A stretch of DNA of 8,990 nucleotides from Flavobacteriales bacterium UBA5939 (GCA_002430755.1 DJCX01000147.1:1-8990); one strand, 5' to 3'. Counted from the stretch's first letter, positions 1-7,783 are shown. The notes: generated by a model from the sequence alone, not told the origin. A program made the numbers and translations.

Positions 1-609
1 GGTCTTAAAACCTTTATGCAGCATCACGGTTTGGTCGGACTAAACGTCACTATTCCTTTCAAAGAAGAAGTTTTCAATGCCCTCGATAGCGTCGATGATG
101 TTGCGAAAACACTCCGTGTGGTCAATACTGTGGTGCTTGAAAAGGATAGACTCATCGGGTACAATACAGATGTTTACGGCATTCAAAAAAGTCTGACAGC
201 CTTAGGGTGTCCGCCTTGCAAAGCACTTGTGTGTGGATCTGGCGGAGCGGCAAAGGCAGTATCTAAAGTTCTGAAAGACAATGGTTTTGAGGTAATAATT
301 CTCAGTAGAGGAAATACAGGAGCTTCCTATGATGGATTAAGTAAAGAAGTAGCGGCCGATTGTAAACTCTGGGTGAATTGCACGCCTGTGGGCACAGAAG
401 GAATTGCCCCCCATCTTTTACCTTTACCTTATGCAGTATTAAGCGAGGAATTCGCCATATTTGACCTAGTATATAAACCCAACCCTACTCCCCTCATGAA
501 GGAAGGTCTCCAAAGAGGCGCAAGCGTTTTAGGAGGAGAGAAAATGTTAATTGAGCAAGCGAAAAAATCATGGCAGTTGTTCCATGACGCTTACTACAAA
601 AATTTGTAG
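1..609 (+). CDS. aroE: Shikimate dehydrogenase (NADP+), 5'-truncated by window edge
   Basis: This cytoplasmic enzyme reduces 3-dehydroshikimate to shikimate with NADPH in the shikimate pathway to aromatic amino acids. The frame is open from base 1 and ends at a TAG at 607-609, giving 202 visible residues. Counted in the fragment, NVTIPFK (15-21) carries the catalytic lysine K21, and YNTD holds N55 and the catalytic aspartate D57. GSGGAAK (79-85) is the dinucleotide-binding loop. NCTPVGT, DLVYKPNPTPL and the C-terminal GGEKMLIEQA follow in the usual family order. By alignment with the E. coli lysine (K65), about 45 N-terminal residues, including the shikimate-binding serines, lie outside the window. 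The full protein would then be near 247 residues, normal for Bacteroidota. The ATG at 16 is internal and not the start. No frameshift is visible. The next gene begins at the base after the stop, suggesting co-translation. Confidence 0.96.
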   Translation, partial: GLKTFMQHHGLVGLNVTIPFKEEVFNALDSVDDVAKTLRVVNTVVLEKDRLIGYNTDVYGIQKSLTALGCPPCKALVCGSGGAAKAVSKVLKDNGFEVIILSRGNTGASYDGLSKEVAADCKLWVNCTPVGTEGIAPHLLPLPYAVLSEEFAIFDLVYKPNPTPLMKEGLQRGASVLGGEKMLIEQAKKSWQLFHDAYYKNL

Positions 610-2493
610 ATGATGAACCAAGAAGAATTGGACCCAAAGGAAGTGCAGCAAGAAACGCAAGAGCAAATGGAAGCTCCAGCAACAGAAGCACAGGAGGAAG
701 TACAAGAAGTAACCGTCGCTGAAGAGGCCGAAGAAGCCAATGACGATCAGGTGCGTACTGTCGAAGCAGAGGACGATCATGAGGAGCCAAAAGAACAGAA
801 GCTCCAGATTCCTGATTTCGATGCCTTGGATTTGGAACAATCTTTAGAAGCCATCAAACAACACGTTGGAAGTTATCCTCCGTACCGCATTAAAGGGATC
901 GTTGAAAGCGGTCGTTCGCGCATGTTGCGAGAGCTCAATGCACAACAGGCTGAGGCGAAAGAAAAATACCTCGCTGAGGGAGGGAACATCATTGACTTCA
1001 GATACTACCAACCGATGCGTAAGCAACTCGGCGCCGTCTATGGCGGCTATCGTGATGCTTTGAGAAAGCACTACAGTGAACTTGAAGCACAGCTTGCGAC
1101 CAATCTGAGCACCAAGCTTGCCATCATTGAACAAATCAAAGAACTCCCTACATCCGAGGGCGGTGCTAAAGAGAAGTATGATACCTTCAAAGCCCTGCGC
1201 GAGCAGTGGAACAGTACAGGTCTCGTGCCGAAAGCGGATGCAAGAAATGTTTGGGCGAACTACAATCACCACGTAGACAATTTCTTCAACTTCCTGCGAT
1301 TGGCCTATGACCTAATTGATAAGGAATACAAGAATAACCTGGAAGAAAAGGTAGCCATGATCACCGAACTTGAGGCAATGGTAGAAGGCGGTGCGTCCTC
1401 TGAGTTATTCAGAGCATTGCAAAAAGCACACAGTCGCTGGAAAAAAATTGGCCCTGTACCAAGAGAACAAAAAGACCTTATTTGGGAGCGGTTCAAAGCC
1501 GTTACAGCCAAAATCCATGAGCAACGCGAGCAGTTTAATGAAAACCTCAAGGCTCGTAATGAGGCTAAAATAGCTGCAAAACGTGCGGTTGTAGAAGGCA
1601 TCAAAGGACTGACCACTGAGTTGCCGACCAAACACAGTGGTTGGCAAAAAGCCAGCAGAGCACTCAATGAATACCGCGAAGAATTCAAAAAGATTGGCTT
1701 TGTAAAGAGCGAGGAGAACGATGCAGTTTGGGAAGACTATAAGGTGGCCCAAAGAGAGTTTAATCGTTTGAAAAACGCCTTCTATAAAGAGGAGAAAAAG
1801 TCGCACCGCGAAAGCATTGAGAAGAAGCGTGCATTGATAGAATTGGCCCACAGCTTAAAGGATAGCGAAGACTTCGGAGGTGCAGCAAGTGCATTGAAAA
1901 AAGCACAGGCAGATTGGAAGAAAACCGGATATGTTCCTAAGAAAGAAGGCGACAAACTGTGGGAAGAATTCCGCGGTGCTTGTAACCACTTCTTCGACCG
2001 AATGAACGGCCAACGCAAGGCTCGTGAGAAACAAGTAAGCGCAGCAAATAAGGCCAAAGAGGCTAAGTTGGCTGAACTTAAAGATGCTAGCGTCGCGAGC
2101 GTGGCTGACGCTGTTGCACTGAGCGAAGCATGGGGAGCAATGGGCAGTCCAAATAGAAAACTTGATGCGCAATTCAACGCGCTATTGGAAGATAAGCTCA
2201 GTGGCCTAGGTTTAGATAAATCTGAACTTGAGCGCACCCTGTTTGAAGCTAAGGTTAGAGCCCTAGTAGAAGCCGATGATCAGCAAGGATTGCTGGCACA
2301 GCGTTCTTGGATTCGTGATGAAACGGACAAAGCCAAAAAGGAACTCCACCAGCTCGAGAACAACATTGCATTCTTTGGAAATGCAAAAGGCAACCCACTA
2401 TTGGAAGCTGCACAGAAGAACATTGATGTTCAGAAAGCACGTGTGGAAGAATTGGTAGCCCTTCGTAAGCTTTTCAATTCTCTATTGAAATAA
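610..2493 (+). CDS. DUF349 repeat protein, 627 residues, function unknown
   Basis: The protein has an acidic, Glu/Gln-rich low-complexity N-terminus (about residues 1-65), then a charged, probably all-helical body with no signal peptide or membrane segment, so it is expected in the cytoplasm. The body contains DUF349 repeats recognisable as W-x-x-x-G-x-V-P followed by W-x-x-(F/Y). They are centred on W200/W215, W277/W292, F359/W374 (first aromatic changed) and W436/W451, with a degenerate fifth copy at W508 (WGAMGSPN). Spacing between copies is 72-82 residues. The C-terminus (LENNIAFFGNAKGNPL, about 582-597, then a helix) matches the tail I recall from DUF349 proteins of this phylum. DUF349 has no established biochemical function that I can assign. 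The ATG follows the aroE stop with no gap; a second ATG directly after it could also serve. Coiled-coil scaffold or nucleic-acid-associated roles are possible but not shown. Confidence 0.92.
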   Translation: MMNQEELDPKEVQQETQEQMEAPATEAQEEVQEVTVAEEAEEANDDQVRTVEAEDDHEEPKEQKLQIPDFDALDLEQSLEAIKQHVGSYPPYRIKGIVESGRSRMLRELNAQQAEAKEKYLAEGGNIIDFRYYQPMRKQLGAVYGGYRDALRKHYSELEAQLATNLSTKLAIIEQIKELPTSEGGAKEKYDTFKALREQWNSTGLVPKADARNVWANYNHHVDNFFNFLRLAYDLIDKEYKNNLEEKVAMITELEAMVEGGASSELFRALQKAHSRWKKIGPVPREQKDLIWERFKAVTAKIHEQREQFNENLKARNEAKIAAKRAVVEGIKGLTTELPTKHSGWQKASRALNEYREEFKKIGFVKSEENDAVWEDYKVAQREFNRLKNAFYKEEKKSHRESIEKKRALIELAHSLKDSEDFGGAASALKKAQADWKKTGYVPKKEGDKLWEEFRGACNHFFDRMNGQRKAREKQVSAANKAKEAKLAELKDASVASVADAVALSEAWGAMGSPNRKLDAQFNALLEDKLSGLGLDKSELERTLFEAKVRALVEADDQQGLLAQRSWIRDETDKAKKELHQLENNIAFFGNAKGNPLLEAAQKNIDVQKARVEELVALRKLFNSLLK

Positions 2494-2499
2494 AGTACC

Positions 2500-4509
2500 A
2501 TGGACTTTAAGCTACAGGCGCCATTCGAGCCAATGGGTGACCAACCCACGGCAATCAATGATTTGGTGGAAGGCTTAAATAGTGGCGAGCGCGACCAGGT
2601 ATTACTGGGTGTGACGGGGTCAGGGAAGACCTTTACCGTGGCGAACGTTATTGAGCGTACACAACGCCCAAGTCTCATCCTTTGTCACAATAAGACCTTG
2701 GCCGCACAGCTTTACGGTGAAATGAAGGAGTTCTTCCCTGAAAATGCCGTGGAATACTTTGTCAGTTATTACGATTACTATCAACCGGAGGCCTATGTAC
2801 CGTCTTCAGGCCTGTACATTGAAAAAGACTTGAGCATCAATGATGAAATTGAAAAGCTCCGTCTGAGTACCACCTCTTCCCTATTGTCGGGACGCCGCGA
2901 TGTTATTGTAGTAGCATCTGTCTCCTGTCTGTATGGTATGGGAAATCCTGAAGCGTTTAACGCGAGCGTTGTGAATTTGAAAGTTGGAGAAATGATCAGC
3001 CGACAGGCACTCCTTCACAAATTTGTCAATGCGCTGTACGCAAGAACCACAGCGGAATTCAAGCGAGGCTCTTTTCGAGTTAAAGGCGATACAGTAGATA
3101 TCTTTCCAGCCTATGCAGAAACGTACTTTCGCATTAGCTTTTGGGGAGACGAAGTAGAATCTATAGAGCACATGGATCCCATTAGTGGATCCAGAATAGA
3201 GCATATGAACGAAATGCGTCTGTTCCCAGCAAACTTGTTCGTTACAGAAAAGGATCAGCTACAAAATGCCATTCATCAAATCCAAGACGATTTGATGTCT
3301 CAGGTCGACCACTTCAGAAATGTAGCGCGACCGCTTGAGGCAAAGCGACTCGAGGAGCGAACCAATTTTGATTTAGAAATGATTCGGGAGCTTGGCTATT
3401 GTTCAGGCATTGAAAATTACAGCCGCTATCTCGACGGACGTCAACCAGGTGTGCGCCCTTTCTGTCTTTTAGATTATTTCCCGGAGGACTTTCTGCTCGT
3501 TATTGACGAAAGTCATGTAACCATCCCGCAAGTTCGAGCCATGTATGGCGGGGACCGTTCTAGAAAAGAAAACCTTGTGGAGTACGGATTTAGACTACCT
3601 GCAGCCTTGGACAACAGGCCGTTAAAATTTGAGGAATTCGAGCGCATACGCAAACAGGCGCTTTTCGTGAGTGCCACCCCTGCAGAATATGAGCTTGAAC
3701 TTAGCCAAGGGGTCTTTGCAGAACAAGTAATTCGCCCCACAGGCCTCCTAGACCCGGTAGTGAGCGTACGACCGAGTAAGAATCAAGTCGACGACCTAAT
3801 GGAAGAAATCCACAAACGTGTGGAGCTTGACGAGCGCGTACTGGTTACGACTTTGACCAAAAGGATGGCGGAAGAATTGACCAAGTATTTTACCCGATAC
3901 GACATACGGTGTCGCTACATACACAGTGATGTAGATACGCTAGAACGTGTGGAAATTATGCGCGATTTACGTCTAGGGGTCTTTGATGTCCTCATTGGCG
4001 TAAACTTGCTTCGTGAGGGCTTGGACTTTCCCGAAGTGAGTCTAGTGGCTATTATGGATGCCGATAAAGAGGGCTTCCTTCGTAGTGAACGCAGTTTAGT
4101 GCAGACCATAGGCCGTGCGGCACGTAACGTAAACGGTCTAGCTATTCTCTACGCAGATAAGATTACCGATAGCATGCAGCGCACCATCGATGAGACTGAA
4201 CGCCGCAGAAAGAAACAAGACGAATTCAATAAAGCTAACGGTATTGTTCCTCAGGCATTGAAACGAAGCAGGGAAGAAATTCTCAGCAAGTCCAGCGCTG
4301 TGGGTAGAAACGTGGAATACGAGGTAAGCAAGGTGAACCTCAAAGCCGCCGAGCAAGCCATGAATTATACCACTCCAGAAGATCTGGAAAGCAGCATACG
4401 GAAGGTGCGCAAAGACATGGAGGAAGCTTCGAAAACGCTCGACTTTATCGAAGCAGCAAGATTGCGCGATCTATTAATCGAACTGGAAGGAAAAAGAGAG
4501 AAACGCTAA
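2500..4509 (+). CDS. uvrB: Excinuclease ABC subunit B
   Basis: UvrB is the damage-verifying helicase-like subunit of the UvrABC nucleotide excision repair complex. It is loaded by UvrA and then recruits the nuclease UvrC. The 669 residues match the usual family length. GVTGSGKT (37-44) is the Walker A loop. The tyrosine-rich stretch YFVSYYDYYQPEAYVP (86-101) is the start of the beta-hairpin that clamps damaged DNA. DESH (336-339) is helicase motif II, VSATP (390-394) is motif III, and QTIGRAARN (535-543) is motif VI with its arginines. The region just before motif VI (GVNLLREGLDFPEVSL) is intact. The last 40 or so residues form the UVR domain (IRKVRKDMEEAS, FIEAARLRD) that contacts UvrC and UvrA. 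The gene starts 6 bp after the DUF349 stop, so it probably shares that transcript. No LexA-like box is evident upstream, so SOS control is not supported here. Confidence 0.98.
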   Translation: MDFKLQAPFEPMGDQPTAINDLVEGLNSGERDQVLLGVTGSGKTFTVANVIERTQRPSLILCHNKTLAAQLYGEMKEFFPENAVEYFVSYYDYYQPEAYVPSSGLYIEKDLSINDEIEKLRLSTTSSLLSGRRDVIVVASVSCLYGMGNPEAFNASVVNLKVGEMISRQALLHKFVNALYARTTAEFKRGSFRVKGDTVDIFPAYAETYFRISFWGDEVESIEHMDPISGSRIEHMNEMRLFPANLFVTEKDQLQNAIHQIQDDLMSQVDHFRNVARPLEAKRLEERTNFDLEMIRELGYCSGIENYSRYLDGRQPGVRPFCLLDYFPEDFLLVIDESHVTIPQVRAMYGGDRSRKENLVEYGFRLPAALDNRPLKFEEFERIRKQALFVSATPAEYELELSQGVFAEQVIRPTGLLDPVVSVRPSKNQVDDLMEEIHKRVELDERVLVTTLTKRMAEELTKYFTRYDIRCRYIHSDVDTLERVEIMRDLRLGVFDVLIGVNLLREGLDFPEVSLVAIMDADKEGFLRSERSLVQTIGRAARNVNGLAILYADKITDSMQRTIDETERRRKKQDEFNKANGIVPQALKRSREEILSKSSAVGRNVEYEVSKVNLKAAEQAMNYTTPEDLESSIRKVRKDMEEASKTLDFIEAARLRDLLIELEGKREKR

Positions 4510-4519
4510 AGTCACACAG

Positions 4520-5248
4520 ATGTTTTATGTCATTTTAGGAATGGGCCTTCTATTCTTCGGATTGGGGTTCATGATTACTGAAAACAATGCCAGCTCTTTG
4601 CTCAGTGGATACAACACCATGAGCAAAGAAGAGCAGGAACAATTTCCTTTAACCGAATATCTAGAGCGATTTAAAAGTTTTCATGTCCGGTTCGGCATTC
4701 TATTCACGGTCCTTGGTGTTGTATTCTATGCAACCAATGCAGAGCTCTTGGGCTGGCACATGGGCATTACTCCTATCCTTGCCTACATCTATTTTTTCTA
4801 TCAGACCAGGGATTTGAGCATGAAAGTAGAGTCTCAAAAAAATTCATTTAAAGTGGGCATCGCAGTACTCATAGGCACCCTGGTTTTCGTTATCGGAATG
4901 TTCTACTGGTCAGATCGTCCCTCGGAGGTTTTGTTGGACGGTGACGTTTTAAGAATATCCGGTCCGTACGGAATTGACCTGCCCCTCGAAAATATAGACT
5001 CCTTGGGCATCTCAGAATCTTTACCAGAGATTTCGACAAGAAGACACGGGATTTCTACAGGAACAGTTGCTAAGGGCAAATACCGCGGTCCTGAAGGCGA
5101 TTACTTGCTATTGATAGATAAACCTTACGAAAAGGTGCTGTGGATTGGTAGAAAGAGCGCAGATCCAGTGTTGATTTCACTCAATGAATTGGACGAACAA
5201 AAACTACTGCTTGAACTCAAGGAATCCCTAGAGCTTGATGCCCCGTGA
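4520..5248 (+). CDS. DUF3784-like membrane protein with C-terminal PH-like domain
   Basis: This 242-residue inner-membrane protein has no assigned function. Hydrophobic segments lie at about 2-19, 57-71, 78-94 and 110-130. The loop after the first contains SGYNTMSKEEQEQF (29-42), a signature I associate with DUF3784 proteins. After the fourth segment, a soluble part of about 110 residues (132-242) resembles bacterial PH-type domains (bPH family). It has short beta-strand-like stretches, a YGIDLPLENIDSL core (150-162), RRHGISTG (174-181), KGKYRGPEGDYLLLID (185-200) and a tryptophan-containing strand near 208. The family names are recalled by pattern and would need a profile search. The ATG lies 10 bp after the uvrB stop, consistent with the same operon. 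Its last 21 bp overlap the convergent glycosyltransferase gene. No catalytic motif is seen; a membrane-bound sensing or scaffolding role would be a guess. Confidence 0.85.
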   Translation: MFYVILGMGLLFFGLGFMITENNASSLLSGYNTMSKEEQEQFPLTEYLERFKSFHVRFGILFTVLGVVFYATNAELLGWHMGITPILAYIYFFYQTRDLSMKVESQKNSFKVGIAVLIGTLVFVIGMFYWSDRPSEVLLDGDVLRISGPYGIDLPLENIDSLGISESLPEISTRRHGISTGTVAKGKYRGPEGDYLLLIDKPYEKVLWIGRKSADPVLISLNELDEQKLLLELKESLELDAP

Positions 5249-6241
5249 GTTTCCTTTGATATACACTTCAATGTAGTTTCGTAAAAAACCCATTCCGTAA
5301 CCCGCATTCATAGTAATCGTCGTACGAATGGCCAATACGGCAACCTTAATATTTTCAGTTCTTGAAGCCTCTACAAACACCGCGGATAAGTAGCCTACAA
5401 AAGCCAAGAAAGGCACAGCCAACAATGAGTTACCCTGTAATAGACTCAGAACAAATAGTAGAAAACTGGCATAGCGGTAAAGCGTAAAAACCGTTGGAAA
5501 CAAGTGCGTGATTTTCAAATTCCCAGGATGCGCTTTTGCCAATAACGGTCGTGCTGCACCGAAACGAAATACTTGACGACGGAACTGTTTCAATGTCGCA
5601 CGACGCTTGTGATATACATGCGCCTCTCGAATGAAACGGCTAATGGCGCCTGCCTTCTGCAAACGAAGACTTAGTTCTACATCCTCACCACAGACAAACT
5701 CCTCGTCGTAACCGCCAACTTCCTTAAAAAGTGCAGCCGACATACCCATGTTAAATCCTCTCGGTTGATACGAGGTAACAGAAGCTTTACCGCCACGAAT
5801 ACCTCCGGTGGTAAGGAAAGAGGTCATTGAAAAGTTAATGGCCTTTTGAAGGTCGGTGAAATCTGCTGAAGCCGCATCTGGCCCACCAAAGAGTGTAGTA
5901 TCAGGGTATTCGGAAAGGAAGACGTCGATACCTTTGAGGTATGTGCTTGGAATAATACAATCCGAATCCAGGAAGATGAAATATTCAGCATCAGCGAGCT
6001 CAGCAGCGCGATTGCGCGCATCACTTACAGGTAGAAACTCTTCGTAATAGATTTGAAGCGGCAGCGTATCGAAATACTGCTGAAGTACTGGGCGCAGTTC
6101 ATCCCCTGGAGTACCGTCGCCAAGGATTACTTGGTATTGATCTTTTGGGTAATCGAGCTGCTCTAGGCTTGCTAGAAATTCAGTAACCTCATCCGGACGT
6201 TTAAACGTTGGCGAGATTAAAGCGTACTTCACTTTTGCCAT
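5228..6241 (-). CDS. Family 2 glycosyltransferase with C-terminal membrane segments
   Basis: This 337-residue GT-A fold enzyme would move a sugar from a nucleotide-sugar donor to an unknown acceptor at the cytoplasmic face of the inner membrane. SPTFKRPDEV (10-19) opens the nucleotide-binding fold, GDGTPGDEL (41-49) follows, and the metal-binding DxD motif is D92-S-D94. FNMGMSAALFKEVGGYDEEF (163-182) and GEDVELSLRL (185-194) form the acceptor side, with the ED pair as the likely catalytic base. HVYHKRR (208-214) and the basic helix KQFRRQVFRFG (218-228) stand where the (Q/R)xxRW motif sits in processive relatives. Hydrophobic segments at about 248-267, 272-291 and possibly 299-318 anchor the C-terminus. 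It is the last gene of the leftward operon. Its ATG shares one base with the upstream TAA, which indicates translational coupling. Donor and acceptor cannot be inferred; envelope polysaccharide or glycolipid synthesis is likely. Confidence 0.92.
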   Translation of the reverse strand: MAKVKYALISPTFKRPDEVTEFLASLEQLDYPKDQYQVILGDGTPGDELRPVLQQYFDTLPLQIYYEEFLPVSDARNRAAELADAEYFIFLDSDCIIPSTYLKGIDVFLSEYPDTTLFGGPDAASADFTDLQKAINFSMTSFLTTGGIRGGKASVTSYQPRGFNMGMSAALFKEVGGYDEEFVCGEDVELSLRLQKAGAISRFIREAHVYHKRRATLKQFRRQVFRFGAARPLLAKAHPGNLKITHLFPTVFTLYRYASFLLFVLSLLQGNSLLAVPFLAFVGYLSAVFVEASRTENIKVAVLAIRTTITMNAGYGMGFLRNYIEVYIKGNSRGIKL

Positions 6242-7203
6242 TAGAGGCCTATTTTTTTATCGACGGTATAATCGTGCTTTTTCGTGCTTTCGCGTAGCAA
6301 TAGTTCTGCGATGAAACCTACGCCAAACAATTGGACACCAATGATATTCAAGGCCAATAAGATGAAGAACAACGGATTCTCGGTAATTAGACGTGCCTCT
6401 ACCCCTGCGCCCAAGGCCCAAAGTTTATAAATCCCTAGGTAAGCCAACAGCAGCGCTGAAAGCGCGAACATTAGCGTACCTGCAGCACCAAAGAAGTGCA
6501 TAGGACGTCTTCCGAATTTACCTATGACTGCCAGCGTTGCCAAATCTAAAAATCCGTTAATAAAGCGGTCTAGACCAAACTTTGTAGTACCGTACTTTCT
6601 AGCTTGATGCTGAACCACTTTCTCACCAATCTTATCGAAACCCTTGTTCTTGGCTAAGAATGGAATGTATCGGTGCATCTCGCCGTATACATCAATATTG
6701 TGCACTACTTCTAGCTTGTAGGCTTTGAGTCCACAATTGAAATCGTTCAATTTAATCTTGGAAATTCTTCTCGTAGCGGCGTTGAAAAGTTTCGTTGGAA
6801 TGGTCTTGCTAAGTGGATCATAGCGCTTTTGCTTCCAACCACTGACTAGGTCGTAGCCGTCCTCTAAAATCATGCGACGCAGTTCCGGAATTTCTTCAGG
6901 GCTGTCCTGTAAATCCGCATCCATGGTGATCACTACATCGCCAGAAGCGGCCTTGAAGCCTTGATTCAGTCCAGCACTCTTACCTTGGTTTTTACGGAAG
7001 GAAATGGCTTTGACGTTTTCGTTATTGCCACGCAACTCCTCTATTACCGCCCAACTGTTATCCGTTGATCCGTCGTTGACAAAAATGATTTCATAGGAAT
7101 ATCCTTCCCGTTCCATCACCTTGGCGATCCAATCGGTCAATTCAGGAAGACTTTCATCTTCATTGAATAGAGGAATTACAATACTTAAGTCCAATTTACT
7201 CAT
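6241..7203 (-). CDS. Polyisoprenyl-phosphate glycosyltransferase (GtrB/ArnC/DPM1-like), family 2
   Basis: Enzymes of this type transfer a sugar from a nucleotide-sugar to undecaprenyl phosphate on the inner leaflet of the cytoplasmic membrane. The lipid-linked sugar is then flipped and used outside. The 320 residues show SIVIPLFNEDESLPEL (7-22), FVNDGSTDNSW (41-51), the metal-binding MDADLQDSPEE (94-104), LNDFNCGLKAY (152-162), MHRYIPFLA (176-184) and the KYGTTKFGLDRF segment (203-214), all typical of the DPM1/GtrB group. Two membrane helices follow at about 236-260 and 277-302, as in GtrB and ArnC, and then a short charged tail. It lies 18 bp downstream of the DUF4199 gene and overlaps the next glycosyltransferase by one base. 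Purine-rich SD-like stretches (GGGAG, AAGGAG) precede its ATG. The sugar is not predictable from sequence. Confidence 0.93.
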   Translation of the reverse strand: MSKLDLSIVIPLFNEDESLPELTDWIAKVMEREGYSYEIIFVNDGSTDNSWAVIEELRGNNENVKAISFRKNQGKSAGLNQGFKAASGDVVITMDADLQDSPEEIPELRRMILEDGYDLVSGWKQKRYDPLSKTIPTKLFNAATRRISKIKLNDFNCGLKAYKLEVVHNIDVYGEMHRYIPFLAKNKGFDKIGEKVVQHQARKYGTTKFGLDRFINGFLDLATLAVIGKFGRRPMHFFGAAGTLMFALSALLLAYLGIYKLWALGAGVEARLITENPLFFILLALNIIGVQLFGVGFIAELLLRESTKKHDYTVDKKIGL

Positions 7204-7221
7204 GCTCCTTCGCTCCCAGAA

Positions 7222-7749
7222 TTACAGTGCTGGATTGTTCTTTTTCATTGCTGCACCCACGATTAACGCAATGATGGCATTAAACATTACTGAAAATGCA
7301 GCACTCTTTAATTGACCTGCTATGCCAAACGCATTGCTGCCTTCGATACGCCCAATGATTTGCTCTATCTGCTCATCGCTCATACCTGATGTTTCGAATC
7401 TCTCGTAGGTCGTTTCAATGATCAAGTCCATGGTTTGCACAGCAAATTCAGGATCAATAATGGAAAACAACAACACGGTAAATGCAGTACCAATCAATGT
7501 TGCCACTATCCCCGTGAGGATATAGGTAGAAAACGCTTCTTTAAAAGTGGCATAGCCTTCATTACTCTGCTTGAATTTTCCCACTGCAAAAATACCGAAA
7601 CCAATTGCCAAGAAGAACAATACAATACCTGGCCAAGTAGCGGTAAACACCGAAGCATCAACTAAATAAGCATATAGTATGTAGGAGATATTTAGCAAGG
7701 CCAAATAGGTTCCGTACTTAATTGCGATTTGTTTCATTGCTTCATTCAT
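7222..7749 (-). CDS. DUF4199-family membrane protein, function unknown
   Basis: A small integral membrane protein of 175 residues with hydrophobic segments at about 12-30, 38-57, 76-98 and 147-167. A soluble, acidic loop lies between the last two (about 99-146, containing SGMSDEQIEQIIGRIEG). This layout and the N-terminal MKQIAIKYGTYLALLN pattern match DUF4199 proteins, which are common in Bacteroidota and have no known activity. The frame is open further upstream to an ATG at 7797. A promoter-like element at 7776-7783 lies between that ATG and the body of the gene, and the family normally starts just before the first helix. I therefore place the start at 7749; the ATG at 7737 (MKQIAIKYG) is equally plausible. 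It is the first gene of the leftward operon with two glycosyltransferases, so a role linked to envelope glycan synthesis is possible but only by context. Confidence 0.87.
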   Translation of the reverse strand: MNEAMKQIAIKYGTYLALLNISYILYAYLVDASVFTATWPGIVLFFLAIGFGIFAVGKFKQSNEGYATFKEAFSTYILTGIVATLIGTAFTVLLFSIIDPEFAVQTMDLIIETTYERFETSGMSDEQIEQIIGRIEGSNAFGIAGQLKSAAFSVMFNAIIALIVGAAMKKNNPAL

Positions 7750-7775
7750 AAGGCGTTTTATTTGAGTGTTCCACG

Positions 7776-7783
7776 CAAAGATA
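7776..7783 (-). promoter_or_regulatory. Putative -7 promoter element of the DUF4199-glycosyltransferase operon
   Basis: Read on the minus strand this is TATCTTTG, an exact match to the Bacteroidota primary sigma factor -7 consensus TAnnTTTG. A TTG (7808-7810 as CAA on the plus strand) lies 24 bp upstream as a possible -33 element, slightly farther than usual. Transcription would start near 7771, leaving a leader of about 22 nt before the ATG at 7749. It sits back to back with the ffs promoter. Confidence 0.55.

Noticed and set aside
2087..2112. Short repeat-like GCGTCGCGAGCGTGGCTGAC segment
   Set aside because: It encodes an alanine/serine/valine-rich linker between DUF349 repeats 4 and 5 and has no terminator or operator features.
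494..2440. Several long open frames on the minus strand (and a few out-of-frame plus ones) across the aroE end and the DUF349 gene
   Set aside because: They lie antisense to clear genes, encode Leu/Ser/Phe-rich or low-complexity sequences with no recognisable motif, and arise from the Glu/Lys/Ala-rich codons of the real genes.
3174..3192. Two GGATCC hexamers 7 bp apart, resembling an inverted repeat or a cloning scar
   Set aside because: They encode the conserved MDPISGS stretch of UvrB in frame. Each hexamer is self-palindromic, so the pair is a coincidence of codon choice.
2881..4356. Open frames antisense to or out of frame with uvrB
   Set aside because: UvrB is intact with all helicase motifs. 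The opposite frames show no domain and no start context.
5856..6047. Open frames overlapping the downstream glycosyltransferase on both strands
   Set aside because: The glycosyltransferase frame carries DSD and GED motifs and is uninterrupted. The overlapping frames have no motifs.
7435..7665. Plus-strand open frame antisense to the DUF4199 gene
   Set aside because: Cysteine- and histidine-scattered sequence without domain, antisense to a protein with a clear four-helix layout.
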